Source of the DNA: Comamonas terrigena NBRC 13299
GTDB taxonomy: Bacteria > Pseudomonadota > Gammaproteobacteria > Burkholderiales > Burkholderiaceae_C
Reading direction: 5' to 3'
DNA: 64,000 nucleotides
Assembly: GCF_006740045.1 (NCBI RefSeq)
Contig: NZ_AP019749.1
Location: forward strand, 3,057,001 to 3,121,000
Shown piece by piece: positions 10,031-17,177 of this stretch. The notes beneath the pieces are model-generated. The model saw only the letters and a list, made by a program, of their open reading frames with translations, did no database searches and was not told the DNA's origin. Each line of letters begins with the position of its first letter. Within the stretch, counting starts at the first letter, position 1. A program made the translations under genes and the position numbers.

Positions 10031-10894
10031 TCAGATCTTGAACGTTTGTGCGCCGGAAGGCGTAGCTATGTGGGAGCGCATCATCCGCAACCACCGTCCA
10101 GGCGGCATGCCAAAGGTCTGGGTGAAATGGCGTGTCATGTGGGCCTGGTCCGCAAACCCGGTGGATGCTGCCGCATCGGCGAGCGAAGCCCCGCAGAGCA
10201 TGCGTTGCCTTGCCACATCCAGCTTGCGCAAGATGACAAATCGCGACGGGCTGGTGCCATAGAACTTGCGGAAATCGCGGGACAGACTCCAGCGATCCCG
10301 CCCGGTGACGGTGCTCAGATCCTCCATGGAGATGGAGTCTTGCCAGGAGTCACACAAAAAATCATGGGCCAGTTTGGTGCTGTGGAAGTCTCTGGCAGGC
10401 AGTCCGCCGGCTCCACCCGTGCCGCCCGCTTCGGCATGGAGCGCGAGCGCAAGCTCCACGATGGCGTCGGTTTCTTCCATGGAATTGCTTGCCCCGAGTG
10501 GCTGGTCCAGCACGGCTCTGGTGGCGCTCTCAACACGCGGGGATTGCGTGATGCCGCCTTCAATATAGGGAAGCGCGTGGCCTCCGAGCACCTCCTGAAT
10601 CAGTGCAGGAGCCACATAGATCATGCGGTAGTGGAATCCGTCATCCGTTCCCGCTTGGCCGTCGTGCGCCTCGTCGGGATGCAGCACCATGGTGTGGCCT
10701 GGCAGACTCTGTCTGTGGGCGCCCCGGTAGTGGAAGGCTTGCACTCCGGCCATCGTGCAGCCAATGGCATAAGTGTCGTGTCGGTGCATGCCGTAGGCAT
10801 TGCCCTGGAAAAAAGCCTCAATGCGCTCCATTCCCTGTATCGCATCGCTGCGATGGAGCCAGCTTTTTTGATCCAGATGCATTACTTTCGTCAT
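10031..10894 (-). CDS. AraC-family transcriptional regulator
   Basis: A 287-residue regulator with an N-terminal cupin-like sensor part (MHRHDTYAIGCTMAGVQAFHYRG, LPGHTMVLHPDEAHDG) and a C-terminal AraC DNA-binding domain. Two helix-turn-helix units are recognisable: SMEDLSTVTGRDRWSLSRDF and the FADQAHMTRHFTQTFGMPP segment. The start at 10894 matches the usual beginning of this subfamily; the frame continues upstream without recognisable domain sequence, and an ATG at 10909 is an alternative. It is divergent from the racemase gene at 11189 and upstream of the small cupin gene. Either neighbour, or the hyu operon, could be its target. The effector is unknown. Confidence 0.9.
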   Translation of the reverse strand: MTKVMHLDQKSWLHRSDAIQGMERIEAFFQGNAYGMHRHDTYAIGCTMAGVQAFHYRGAHRQSLPGHTMVLHPDEAHDGQAGTDDGFHYRMIYVAPALIQEVLGGHALPYIEGGITQSPRVESATRAVLDQPLGASNSMEETDAIVELALALHAEAGGTGGAGGLPARDFHSTKLAHDFLCDSWQDSISMEDLSTVTGRDRWSLSRDFRKFYGTSPSRFVILRKLDVARQRMLCGASLADAAASTGFADQAHMTRHFTQTFGMPPGRWLRMMRSHIATPSGAQTFKI

Positions 10895-11188
10895 CGTGCT
10901 TTCTAACATGGGTCGAAAGCTTCGTTGCGAAGGTCTGCTCCTGGCCGACAGTGCGCCGTGGCCATGCACCGCACAAGCAGATGCCCGGTGTGAAGGCCGC
11001 ACCATCCAGTCGCTGCGTTCAGGGACGCGCGACATGGAGCGCTTGGCCACCAGCCCCCACAGCGGGCCGTTTCCGGCTCCGGCCGCTCCATGCAGCGGTG
11101 ATAGCATCCAGACAAGCATTCTTCGATTGGCGCTTTCACACCATGCGGCGCCATATCAACGCCATACGTGTTCGCGATCCCGAATCCC

Positions 11189-11890
11189 ATGAAAACTATC
11201 GGTCTACTTGGCGGCATGAGCTGGGAATCCACCATTCCCTACTACCGCCACATCAATGAAGCAGTGAAGGCGCGGCTGGGCGGGCTGCACTCTGCCAAGG
11301 TGGTGCTGTACAGCGTGGATTTCGCCGAGATCGAGCGCCTGCAGCACCAGGGTGATTGGGAGGCAGCGGGCGCCCTGCTCGCCAACGCGGCGCAGGCGCT
11401 GGAGCGTGCCGGTGCGGATGTCATCGTGTTGTGCACCAACACCATGCACAAGGTGGCGTCGGCCATCGAGGCGGCCGTGGCGATTCCGCTTTTGCACATC
11501 GCAGACCCGACCGCAGCGGAAATCCGCCAAGCCGGCCTGTCCCGCATCGGTTTGCTCGGCACGCGCTTCACGATGGAGCAGGATTTCTATCGCGGCCGCC
11601 TTGCGGAGCGGCACGGCATCGAAGTGCTTGTGCCCGATCAGGAAGACCGCGATCTGGTGCATCGCGTGATCTACGAAGAGCTCTGCCTCGGCCGCGTGGA
11701 AAACGCTTCGCGCCAGGCCTACCGCGACGTGATGCGGCGCCTTGTCGCGCGTGGAGCCCAAGGGATCATCCTGGGCTGCACGGAGATTTCGCTGTTGGTG
11801 GGCCAGCAGGATGCGAGCGTGCCGCTGTTCGACACCACCGCGATCCATGCCGCCGCTGCGGCGGAGTGGGGTTTGCCGGACGCAGCCTGA
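11189..11890 (+). CDS. Aspartate/glutamate racemase-family amino-acid racemase
   Basis: A 233-residue protein beginning MKTIGLLGGMSWEST, the YgeA/aspartate-racemase opening. The two catalytic cysteines are present in VLCTNTMHK and ILGCTEISLL. It would interconvert L- and D-amino acids without a cofactor. Hydantoin-degrading clusters often carry a racemase of this superfamily, which fits hyuAB nearby, but this protein looks closer to broad-specificity amino-acid racemases than to HyuE. No good ribosome site precedes 11189. In-frame upstream codons add only 7 residues. The gene is the last ordinary gene before the integron remnant. Confidence 0.88.
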   Translation: MKTIGLLGGMSWESTIPYYRHINEAVKARLGGLHSAKVVLYSVDFAEIERLQHQGDWEAAGALLANAAQALERAGADVIVLCTNTMHKVASAIEAAVAIPLLHIADPTAAEIRQAGLSRIGLLGTRFTMEQDFYRGRLAERHGIEVLVPDQEDRDLVHRVIYEELCLGRVENASRQAYRDVMRRLVARGAQGIILGCTEISLLVGQQDASVPLFDTTAIHAAAAAEWGLPDAA

Positions 11891-12223
11891 TTCCGGCTGC
11901 AACATTGGGTGCAAAAGGACATCGTTCCGGAGAACCATCAGCGGCTGAAGCGGGCATTTCCCCCGACGCTCAGGCTGAGCGGGCGATTCTGACCAGGTTC
12001 AGGGCACAGGCTCCATGAAGATAGGAACCAAGTGTGCCTGGAGTGGCTGAGCCCGCCCATGCACCTGCACCCCGGCCTCCACACCCTGTACACCGCGCAG
12101 CTCTCCCAGAATGAGGTGGCATTGTGGGATGCGATGGCAATGCGATGTATCTACGTGGGAGCGAATTTTTGTGACCGACTGCATCCGGCCAGAAGCGGGC
12201 GGTGGTTGCGAGTAAAAGCGGAC
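11891..12223. other. Intergenic region next to the integron array
   Basis: No gene is supported. It holds copy 2 of the dispersed repeat and ends directly at the outer attC site. A 67-codon frame at 12032-12235 reads through the repeat and is not judged real. Confidence 0.6.
12116..12202 (+). repeat. Dispersed repeat, copy 2
   Basis: Partner of 4145-4232 in direct orientation, about 8 kb away. The shared core is GTGGCATTGTGGGATGCGATGG and GTGACCGACTGCATCCGGCC. It ends about 20 bases from the outermost attC site. The two copies bracket the hyu / Bug / cupin / AraC / racemase genes. Confidence 0.75.
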
Positions 12224-12292
12224 GCTCAACCTTGAAGCTGAGCCGCTAGGGGCGGCTTGCCGACACGAGTCCGCTTGAGCGAATGGTTAGGC
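12224..12292 (-). other. attC recombination site 1 (outer)
   Basis: On the minus strand it starts GCCTAAC and ends GTTGAGC, 69 bp in all. The interior contains CGCTCAAGC and AGCTTCAAG arms and a central GCCGCCCCTAGCGGC hairpin, the usual imperfect-palindrome design. It begins one base after the stop codon of cassette gene 1. Confidence 0.88.
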
Positions 12293-12293
12293 C

Positions 12294-12896
12294 TCATAGC
12301 CTGTCGGGCCTGCCGGAAAGCCATGCAGAGAACTTCGCCTCCAGTTCTGGAACGCCACGAGAAAAGACGAAGATATCCATGCCTCCATCGTATGGACAAT
12401 AAACGTTCTTGGACGCTGGAGACACTAGCGTAACCATATATTCCAAATCATGGGCGATCTCTTGAACAAGCCGGTCGTAGAAATCTGGTTTCCACGTTGT
12501 AACCAGTGCGCGCGTGACAAGGACGTCGTCGTCTTCTCTCGCGACGGTCTCAGGGTTGACTGGGAATTCCAAACTAGCCTCTCGCAACTGCCGCCCAGCA
12601 ATGCTTTGCCGCGCATTCGTCTCGCGCCGGGACAGCGGGTATCGCGACTGATACGCATAGAGTTGCTCGCCGGGAACAAACAGCTCGCTAGCAATTTGGC
12701 AGTGACGAGAAATGACTTCGTGAACCTCAAGCTCAGACTCAGGGTATCGCTTGGATCCTGGGAGCGAATGAAAACGAATCCAGTTAGATCGCATGTACTG
12801 CCGAAGCGCATGGCCAACAGGTGCCACGTTTCCCATATCGGACTTCCACCAACTAAGCGGACTGCAATGCATTTCTTGAGGCCTAACGTTTGACAT
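12294..12896 (-). CDS. Integron cassette gene 1, uncharacterised protein
   Basis: A protein of up to 200 residues. The ATG at 12896 lies inside the neighbouring attC; an ATG at 12872 (192 residues), just beyond the attC border and after CAAGAA, is the likelier start. Recognisable stretches are WIRFHSLPGSKRYPE, HEVISRHCQIASELF, WKPDFYDRLVQEIAHD and VYCPYDGGMDIFVF, ending LSGRPDRL. I recall similar uncharacterised bacterial proteins with RFHSLP..SKRYPE and PYDGG motifs, but I cannot name the family with confidence. No signal peptide or membrane segment is seen. It sits between two attC sites, so it arrived as a mobile cassette. Function is not assigned. Confidence 0.82.
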   Translation of the reverse strand: MSNVRPQEMHCSPLSWWKSDMGNVAPVGHALRQYMRSNWIRFHSLPGSKRYPESELEVHEVISRHCQIASELFVPGEQLYAYQSRYPLSRRETNARQSIAGRQLREASLEFPVNPETVAREDDDVLVTRALVTTWKPDFYDRLVQEIAHDLEYMVTLVSPASKNVYCPYDGGMDIFVFSRGVPELEAKFSAWLSGRPDRL

Positions 12897-12952
12897 GAGA
12901 GGTGCTTGGAGGCCGTAGGCCGGAAAGCGTCCTCTCGATGGAAGGGTTAGCC
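12881..12952 (-). other. attC recombination site 2
   Basis: A 72-bp site between the two cassette genes. On the minus strand it starts GGCTAAC and ends GTTAGGC, with a central CCGGCCTACGGCC hairpin and flanking GAGAGG / CCTCTC arms. It begins one base after the stop of cassette gene 2. The ATG at 12896 of cassette 1 overlaps its end. Confidence 0.9.
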
Positions 12953-12953
12953 G

Positions 12954-13347
12954 TCATTCGATGTAAGCGAACATTCGATGCGGCCAAGACTTTGCTTGAC
13001 TACCGTACTTCTTGAAAAACGCATAGATGCTTGGCGCAGCGTATTCGAGAAATGGCGTGGCCATCACCACTCTCCTCTGAAAAATACTCCCCGACGGAAG
13101 CGTACTTCCCGTCTTCGGTCGCAAACGTGCCTGGCTTTGCTCCTGCAGACTCGCTGCTTCGTATGAACAGATCTTGCCAATGCTCAAGATCTTTCTCGCG
13201 CAAACCATCGCGGAAAAGACCAATGAACTTCAGTGCGTTCTCGACCCTCCGCTGACGAAGATTCTGAAGATAGGCCGCAAGGGCTACAAAGCCGCCCAGC
13301 ACAACAAAGAGCAGTTGCAACCAATCGCGGAGGTCTTTGACATTCAT
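12954..13347 (-). pseudogene. Integron cassette gene 2, small membrane-anchored protein with frameshift
   Basis: The start is MNVKDLRDWLQ, then one hydrophobic segment (LLFVVLGGFVALAAYL, about residues 12-27) and a basic NLRQRRVENA. A soluble region follows: KFIGLFRDGLREKDLEHW. The frame is correct to VGEYF, then diverges and stops at 13000. The next frame continues as QRRVVMATPFLEYAAPSIYAFFKKYG and ends MFAYIE at 12954. Reading the A5 tract at 13080-13084 as four bases gives one 130-residue protein whose stop lies one base from attC 2. That is the expected cassette geometry and supports the joined frame. Function unknown. Confidence 0.78.
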
Positions 13348-13350
13348 GAC

Positions 13351-13416
13351 GGCTAACGTACTTTAGACGGCACCAAGCCGCAGGCCATATCTGGCGTTTG
13401 CGGTCTAAATTGGCAC
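13351..13416 (-). other. attC-like or attI site next to the integrase remnant
   Basis: The minus-strand core GTTAGCC stands three bases before the cassette 2 start codon. Further out are inverted arms, TTTAGAC at 13362-13368 and GTCTAAA at 13403-13409 on the plus strand. The distal consensus box is degenerate (GTGCCAAT). It may be the attI junction or the attC of a lost first cassette. Confidence 0.6.
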
Positions 13417-13494
13417 GAAAAGAACGCGGAAAGGGGCTTGTAGCCAAGCTCTTCGGCATACATGCTGTATGAAAATAAAGTATTAAATTTAGCC

Positions 13495-13687
13495 ATGAAA
13501 CCCGCCGCCCCCCCCTGTGTTGCGCGCCACACGGTTGCGGGACCAGGTCCGTGAGCGAATTCGTTACAAACACTATAGCCTGCGCACCGAACAGGCCTAT
13601 TTGTGAAATGGCACGGTTTGCGGCATCGCGTGATATGGGGCGCGGCAGTAAGCCGATGTTTTTCAGGCCGTGCTGGCTAATGAGTGA
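13495..13687 (+). pseudogene. intI: Integron integrase (IntI) N-terminal remnant
   Basis: A tyrosine-recombinase fragment recognisable by [18 protein letters not shown] and EQAYL, which matches the conserved start of integron integrases ([13 protein letters not shown]). After a stop at 13604 the neighbouring frame reads RFAASRDMG. The first frame then returns with ADVFQAVLANE, matching the end of the core-binding region (EVEAFLxxLANER). A C8 tract at 13508-13515 separates the ATG at 13495 from this frame. There are several lesions and the catalytic domain is absent, so this is true decay rather than one error. Its orientation, opposite to the cassettes and starting beside the attI position, is canonical. 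Confidence 0.88.
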
Positions 13688-13821
13688 CGGCTTTCGAGCT
13701 TGTAGCTGGAGGCGGCTCAGGGTCGACAGCCGCCACCGCTGAAGGCTGCTGTCGGCTATCCACCGCCAGCATTGGCACACACGCAACCGAGCCGCTGCAG
13801 GATGCCAAGACATATCTCCAC

Positions 13822-13855
13822 CAAGACGAGGGCAGAACCTGCTGCCCTCGTCTTG
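13822..13855. repeat. Perfect 14-bp inverted repeat
   Basis: CAAGACGAGGGCAG pairs exactly with CTGCCCTCGTCTTG around a 6-base loop. No long T-run follows on either strand, so it is not a classical terminator, though it could act as a transcript end. Confidence 0.75.
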
Positions 13856-13951
13856 ATGGCTCAATTTCGCAGCCCACGGTTTGGTGCGTGCAGAGCACAC
13901 CCAACCGGACGCCAATCAGGAGCCAAAGAAAACAAGGTGCGTTGAAATTTC

Positions 13952-13981
13952 TGAATCCAGTCGTGCCTGGGCAGCGTATTC
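13952..13981 (+). promoter_or_regulatory. Putative ECF-sigma promoter of the fasciclin gene
   Basis: TGAATCCA (13952-13959), 16 bases, then GTATTC (13976-13981). The same pattern TGxATCCA-N16-GTA stands before the DUF3455 lipoprotein gene at the same spacing. The leader to the ATG would be about 45 bases. The local sigma/anti-sigma pair is the natural candidate regulator; this is inference. Confidence 0.55.
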
Positions 13982-14031
13982 ACATCAGCCGCAGCATCGC
14001 GGCGTTTGTTCCACCTTCCCAGGAGCTTTCC

Positions 14032-14595
14032 ATGACTTCGATTCACAGCACACGCACACTGGCATCTTTCGGTCTGGCTATCGTGGTGTCCGCCACTTCG
14101 GTGGCCGCCATGGCGGATGTCATGGTCGGCGGTGCCCCCATGCTGCCGTCCAAGGACATCATCGACAACGCGGTCAACTCCAAGGACCACACCACGCTGG
14201 TTGCGGCGGTCAAGGCGGCGGGGCTGGTGGAGACCTTGAAGGGGCCCGGCCCTTTCACGGTGTTTGCCCCCACCAATGCCGCTTTTGACGCCCTGCCTGC
14301 CGGTACGGTGGATACCTTGCTGAAGCCCGAGAACAAGGGGACGCTGACAACGGTACTTACCTACCACGTGGTCGCAGGCAAATGGGATGCCGCGGCCCTG
14401 GGCAAGATGGTCAAGGACGGCAAGGGCATGGCCAGCATCAAGACCGTCAGCGGTGGCACGCTGGTGGCCAAGGCCAAGGGCTCGAAGATCACGCTCACCG
14501 ACGAAAAAGGCGGCACGGCCACGGTGACCATACCGAACGTCTACCAGTCCAATGGGGTGATCCATGTGATCGACAAGGTGCTGCTGCCTAAGTAA
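14032..14595 (+). CDS. Secreted fasciclin (FAS1)-domain protein
   Basis: A 187-residue exported protein with one FAS1 domain. The start at 14032 has AGGAG upstream and gives a signal peptide ending near VAAMA. FAS1 landmarks are visible: DIIDNAVNSKDHTTLVAAVK, GPFTVFAPTNAAFDALP (H1 box), LTYHVVAGKW (YH motif), and VTIPNVYQSNGVIHVIDKVL (H2 box). It corresponds to the MPT70/MPB70-like stand-alone fasciclins, which are extracytoplasmic adhesion or surface proteins. It precedes a lipoprotein gene and a SigK-like sigma / RskA-like anti-sigma pair, the same association that controls these fasciclins in mycobacteria. Confidence 0.95.
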   Translation: MTSIHSTRTLASFGLAIVVSATSVAAMADVMVGGAPMLPSKDIIDNAVNSKDHTTLVAAVKAAGLVETLKGPGPFTVFAPTNAAFDALPAGTVDTLLKPENKGTLTTVLTYHVVAGKWDAAALGKMVKDGKGMASIKTVSGGTLVAKAKGSKITLTDEKGGTATVTIPNVYQSNGVIHVIDKVLLPK

Positions 14596-14606
14596 GGGCA
14601 AGGGCT

Positions 14607-14647
14607 AGCTGCTGCAACGGGCTCAAGGCCAGCCCTTGCAGCAGCTT
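14607..14647 (+). terminator. Long hairpin after the fasciclin gene
   Basis: AGCTGCTGCAA pairs with TTGCAGCAGCT, with inner GGGCT/AGCCC pairing. It starts 12 bases after the stop. No T-run follows, so it is either a weak terminator or an RNA-stabilising end. Confidence 0.6.
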
Positions 14648-14814
14648 CAGGGAGTACCTGGCCGGTTGCAGCGCAGGCGCCTTGCGAACCACGGGCAGCG
14701 GCCCTCTGAAGCGCTGCCTACCAAACGCCAGCCCACTGCGGCTCGGAAAGAGGCGTGGACCAGCAATGGGTGTCGCAGCGACGGATTCGCAGGAAAAAAT
14801 ATTTTTTGATCCCC

Positions 14815-14844
14815 TGCATCCAAACCGCTCGCTGACGGGTAGTA
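14815..14844 (+). promoter_or_regulatory. Putative ECF-sigma promoter of the DUF3455 lipoprotein gene
   Basis: TGCATCCA (14815-14822), 16 bases, then GTAGTA (14839-14844). Box and spacing match the element before the fasciclin gene. It would give a leader of about 58 bases. Confidence 0.55.
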
Positions 14845-14906
14845 CCTGCAGCAGAACAAAAAAACTGCTGATCAAGTCCTTCAACCACCCTGTCAGGAGA
14901 GCCGAA

Positions 14907-15479
14907 ATGTCCACCACACGCACTGCGCCCCGCCTCGCCGTCCTCGCCACCGTTGCAGGAGCTGCGGCCCTGCTCACTGCCTGCGGCACGATGCACCAGC
15001 CAGCCAGCACGTTTTCGCAAGCTTCGCTGCCCGCCCCCATCCAGGTCCCTGCGGGTCACAAAGTCGCCTGGGAAACCGTGGGCAGCGGCGACATCACCTA
15101 TGAATGCAAGGACAAGGCCGGGATGCCCGGGCAGACCGAATGGGTCTTCGTCGGCCCGGAAGCCGTGCTGAAAAGCCGCGCGGGCAAGGCGGTAGGCCGC
15201 TATTTCGGCCCCCCTGCCACCTGGGTCGCCAATGATGGCTCCAAGCTCACTGCGACACAGCTTGCCGTGGCGCCTTCGGGCCCTGGCAATCTGCCCTACC
15301 AATTGGTCAAGGCGAATCCGGCCATGGACAGCGGTGAGCTGGTGGGCGTGAGCTACATCCAACGTGTGGCTCTGCAGGGCGGTGTGGCGCCGGCAGACAA
15401 GCCCTGTACCGATGCCACCAAGGGCCAGAAAGCCGTAGTGAAGTACCAGGCTGACTACATTTTCTGGAAGCCCATGTAA
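14907..15479 (+). CDS. DUF3455-like lipoprotein
   Basis: A 190-residue protein with a lipoprotein signal peptide (AALLTACGT, lipidated Cys at about residue 26), so it is membrane-anchored on the periplasmic side or at the outer membrane. AGGAG precedes the start at 14907. The body matches the DUF3455 pattern: PAGHKVAWETVGSGDITYEC, TEWVFVGPEAVL, GKAVGRYFGPPATWVANDGS, and the C-terminal YQADYIFWKP. Three cysteines besides the lipidated one could form disulfides. Function is unknown. The shared promoter-like element with the fasciclin gene and the sigma/anti-sigma genes downstream suggest a common envelope-stress or surface regulon. Confidence 0.88.
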   Translation: MSTTRTAPRLAVLATVAGAAALLTACGTMHQPASTFSQASLPAPIQVPAGHKVAWETVGSGDITYECKDKAGMPGQTEWVFVGPEAVLKSRAGKAVGRYFGPPATWVANDGSKLTATQLAVAPSGPGNLPYQLVKANPAMDSGELVGVSYIQRVALQGGVAPADKPCTDATKGQKAVVKYQADYIFWKPM

Positions 15480-15556
15480 GCCTTGGGGACGGCACGGATA
15501 CACTGGGGAAGGAAAGCCCTTTACGTCCTCTACGTCCCTGGACCCTTCCTCTCTTC

Positions 15557-16132
15557 GTGCTGCCCTCCACCCTCAACGACGACGCCTTCGACCATGACGC
15601 AGCCCTGATGGCCTGCGCGCACGGTGACCGCGATGCCTTACGGCGCATCTATGAGCGCGAATCGCGCTATTTGCTTGGCGTGGCCTTGCGCATCGTGCGT
15701 GACCGTGCCGCCGCAGAAGATGTGCTGCATGACGCCTTTGTGTCCATCTGGAGCCGTGCATCCAGTTTTGATGCCAGCCGCGGGGCCGGTAGAGGCTGGA
15801 TCTATAGCGTGGTGCGGCATGCAGCACTCAACCGGGTGCGGGACAGCGCCCGCGAGACAACCCTGGACGAGCCCGCCGCTGCACACCATGACACCCAGGC
15901 TGCGCTTGCGGCGTGGAACACCAGCGGCGATGAATTGGCGCGGCACGCTGCGCTGGGCCGCCTTGGCCACTGCCTTGACGGGCTGGAGCCGACCCGTCGC
16001 AGTTGCCTGCTGTACGCCTACATCGACGGTTGTACCCATGGCGAGATTGCGCAGCGGGTGCAAGCGCCGCTGGGTACCGTGAAGGCCTGGATACAACGCG
16101 GACTGCGCGCCCTGCGGGAGTGCATGCAATGA
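15557..16132 (+). CDS. ECF sigma factor, SigK-like
   Basis: A 191-residue ECF sigma factor. Region 2 is seen in ALRRIYERESRYLLGVALRI, DRAAAEDVLHDAFVSIW and GWIYSVVRHAALNRVR. Region 4 is seen in LEPTRRSCLLYAYIDG, THGEIAQRVQAPLGTVKAW and IQRGLRALRECM. The chosen start is a GTG at 15557, preceded by pyrimidine-rich sequence without a strong ribosome site; the N-terminus is therefore uncertain. The stop overlaps the anti-sigma start (ATGA), so the pair is translationally coupled. It resembles the SigK group paired with RskA-type anti-sigma factors. Likely targets are the fasciclin and DUF3455 genes upstream. Confidence 0.92.
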   Translation: MLPSTLNDDAFDHDAALMACAHGDRDALRRIYERESRYLLGVALRIVRDRAAAEDVLHDAFVSIWSRASSFDASRGAGRGWIYSVVRHAALNRVRDSARETTLDEPAAAHHDTQAALAAWNTSGDELARHAALGRLGHCLDGLEPTRRSCLLYAYIDGCTHGEIAQRVQAPLGTVKAWIQRGLRALRECMQ

Positions 16133-16872
16133 GCAACGATACAAGCCCGGAACCGCCGATGGGCAGCGGAGCTTACGACGACTTGCAGACCCAAGCCGGC
16201 GAGTATGTACTGGGCACGCTTGAGGCAGCCGAGCGCCGCGCCATCGAAGCCCGCCTGCCCCATGAGCCAGCCTTGCGCGCCGCCATCGAGGGGTGGGAGC
16301 AACGCTTGCTGCCGCTGACCACCTTGGCCAACCCCGTTGAACCCGGCGCTGGCTTATGGCCACGCATTGCAGCCAGCATTGCGCCGGCTCGCCGTGCACA
16401 GCCTGCCGCCGCAGGCCGCCACTGGTGGCAGTGGGACAGCCTCGCGCTGTGGCACGGCCTGGCTGGTGGCGGTTTCGCAGCCGCTGCCGTACTTGCCGCC
16501 GTGCTGGTGGTGCGCGAAGCCGCTGCGCCCCCGGCACCCCGCTACTTTGTGGTGCTTGCCGCGCCACAAAGCCAAGCCCCGGGCTGGCTGGTGCAGGCAC
16601 AGACCGAAGGCCGGCTGCGACTGGTACCGCTGGGCATTGATGCCGTGCCGGCCGAAAAATCGCTGCAGTTCTGGACCAAGGCCGATGGCTGGAGTGCGCC
16701 CGTGTCTCTGGGCCTGGTCAAGCCGGGTGAGGCAATCGAAGTGCCGGTCGACCAGCTACCGCCGCTGCAGCCCAACCAGTTGTTCGAGCTGACGCTGGAG
16801 CCTGCAGGCGGATCCCCCATCGGGCGGCCGACAGGTCCGATCCAATTCATCGGGCGGGCCGTGAAAATCTAG
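16129..16872 (+). CDS. RskA-like membrane anti-sigma factor
   Basis: A 247-residue single-pass anti-sigma factor. The N-terminal cytoplasmic part (LQTQAGEYVLGTLEAAERRA) is the sigma-binding RskA-type helix bundle and lacks the zinc motif HxxxCxxC. One membrane segment follows (GLAGGGFAAAAVLAAVLVV, about residues 111-129). The periplasmic C-terminal domain carries RYFVVLAAPQSQAPGWLVQ, KSLQFWTKADGWSAPVSLG, and the end TGPIQFIGRAVKI, typical of the RskA C-terminal domain. It would hold the upstream ECF sigma inactive until periplasmic proteolysis. The start overlaps the sigma stop. Confidence 0.92.
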   Translation: MSNDTSPEPPMGSGAYDDLQTQAGEYVLGTLEAAERRAIEARLPHEPALRAAIEGWEQRLLPLTTLANPVEPGAGLWPRIAASIAPARRAQPAAAGRHWWQWDSLALWHGLAGGGFAAAAVLAAVLVVREAAAPPAPRYFVVLAAPQSQAPGWLVQAQTEGRLRLVPLGIDAVPAEKSLQFWTKADGWSAPVSLGLVKPGEAIEVPVDQLPPLQPNQLFELTLEPAGGSPIGRPTGPIQFIGRAVKI

Positions 16873-17177
16873 GGCAGGCATGACCTAGCCAGGGGCTGTG
16901 CCCCGCTGCGGACCTCGCTGGAGGCCCGCAGAGAGCCTTTTGGCGCATGCCAGACCCGGATGGGGCTGCTCCCCGACCACTGCACGTTTGCCATTGCAAG
17001 AAGAACTCGCGGAGTGCCTATCCGCACCTGGCGATCGACCGCACTGGCATCACGATGCGGGACGAGGGCGAGTGGAAAACCAGAAAGCAGGGAAAGGACC
17101 TAGCTGCAGCGAGTCTGTGCAGCAGCGCCTCGCAAGCCCTCGCGCACCGAGGGCTTGGAGGCCACGGCTGTGCGAGA
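16873..17177. other. Intergenic region between convergent genes
   Basis: Space between the anti-sigma gene and msrA, which converge. A hairpin at 17134-17156 is the only structure noticed; no gene is seen. Confidence 0.6.
17134..17156 (-). terminator. Hairpin after msrA
   Basis: AAGCCCTCG pairs with CGAGGGCTT around CGCAC. It lies 22 bases after the msrA stop. No T-run, so termination is only probable. Confidence 0.5.

Larger units (their letters stand above)
12224..13687. mobile_element. Remnant chromosomal integron: two cassettes, attC sites, decayed intI
   Basis: Two minus-strand genes each end one base before a site with attC boundaries (RYYYAAC ... GTTRRRY). To their right, reading the opposite way, is a broken integron-integrase N-terminus. 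This is the canonical integron layout: intI divergent from the cassette array, with attI between. The cassettes have lower GC than the flanks and encode proteins of unknown function, also typical. The integrase is clearly dead and truncated, so the array could only be moved by an integrase supplied in trans. Confidence 0.88.
13688..14031. other. Intergenic region with a perfect hairpin and the fasciclin promoter
   Basis: No gene is seen. It contains a 14-bp perfect hairpin at 13822-13855 and, near its right end, the putative ECF promoter of the fasciclin gene. It may still hold unrecognisable integrase debris. Confidence 0.6.
14596..14906. other. Intergenic region with hairpin and second ECF promoter
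   Basis: It contains the probable end of the fasciclin transcript (14607-14647) and the promoter-like element of the next gene (14815-14844). No gene is seen. Confidence 0.6.

Noticed and set aside
12032..12235. 67-codon frame across dispersed repeat copy 2
   Set aside because: The homologous copy at 4145-4232 has an internal stop, and the end of the frame runs into attC site 1. Better explained as a repeat.
13822..13855. Perfect 14-bp hairpin as a transposon end or terminator
   Set aside because: No transposase, target duplication or T-run is found. Kept only as an inverted repeat.
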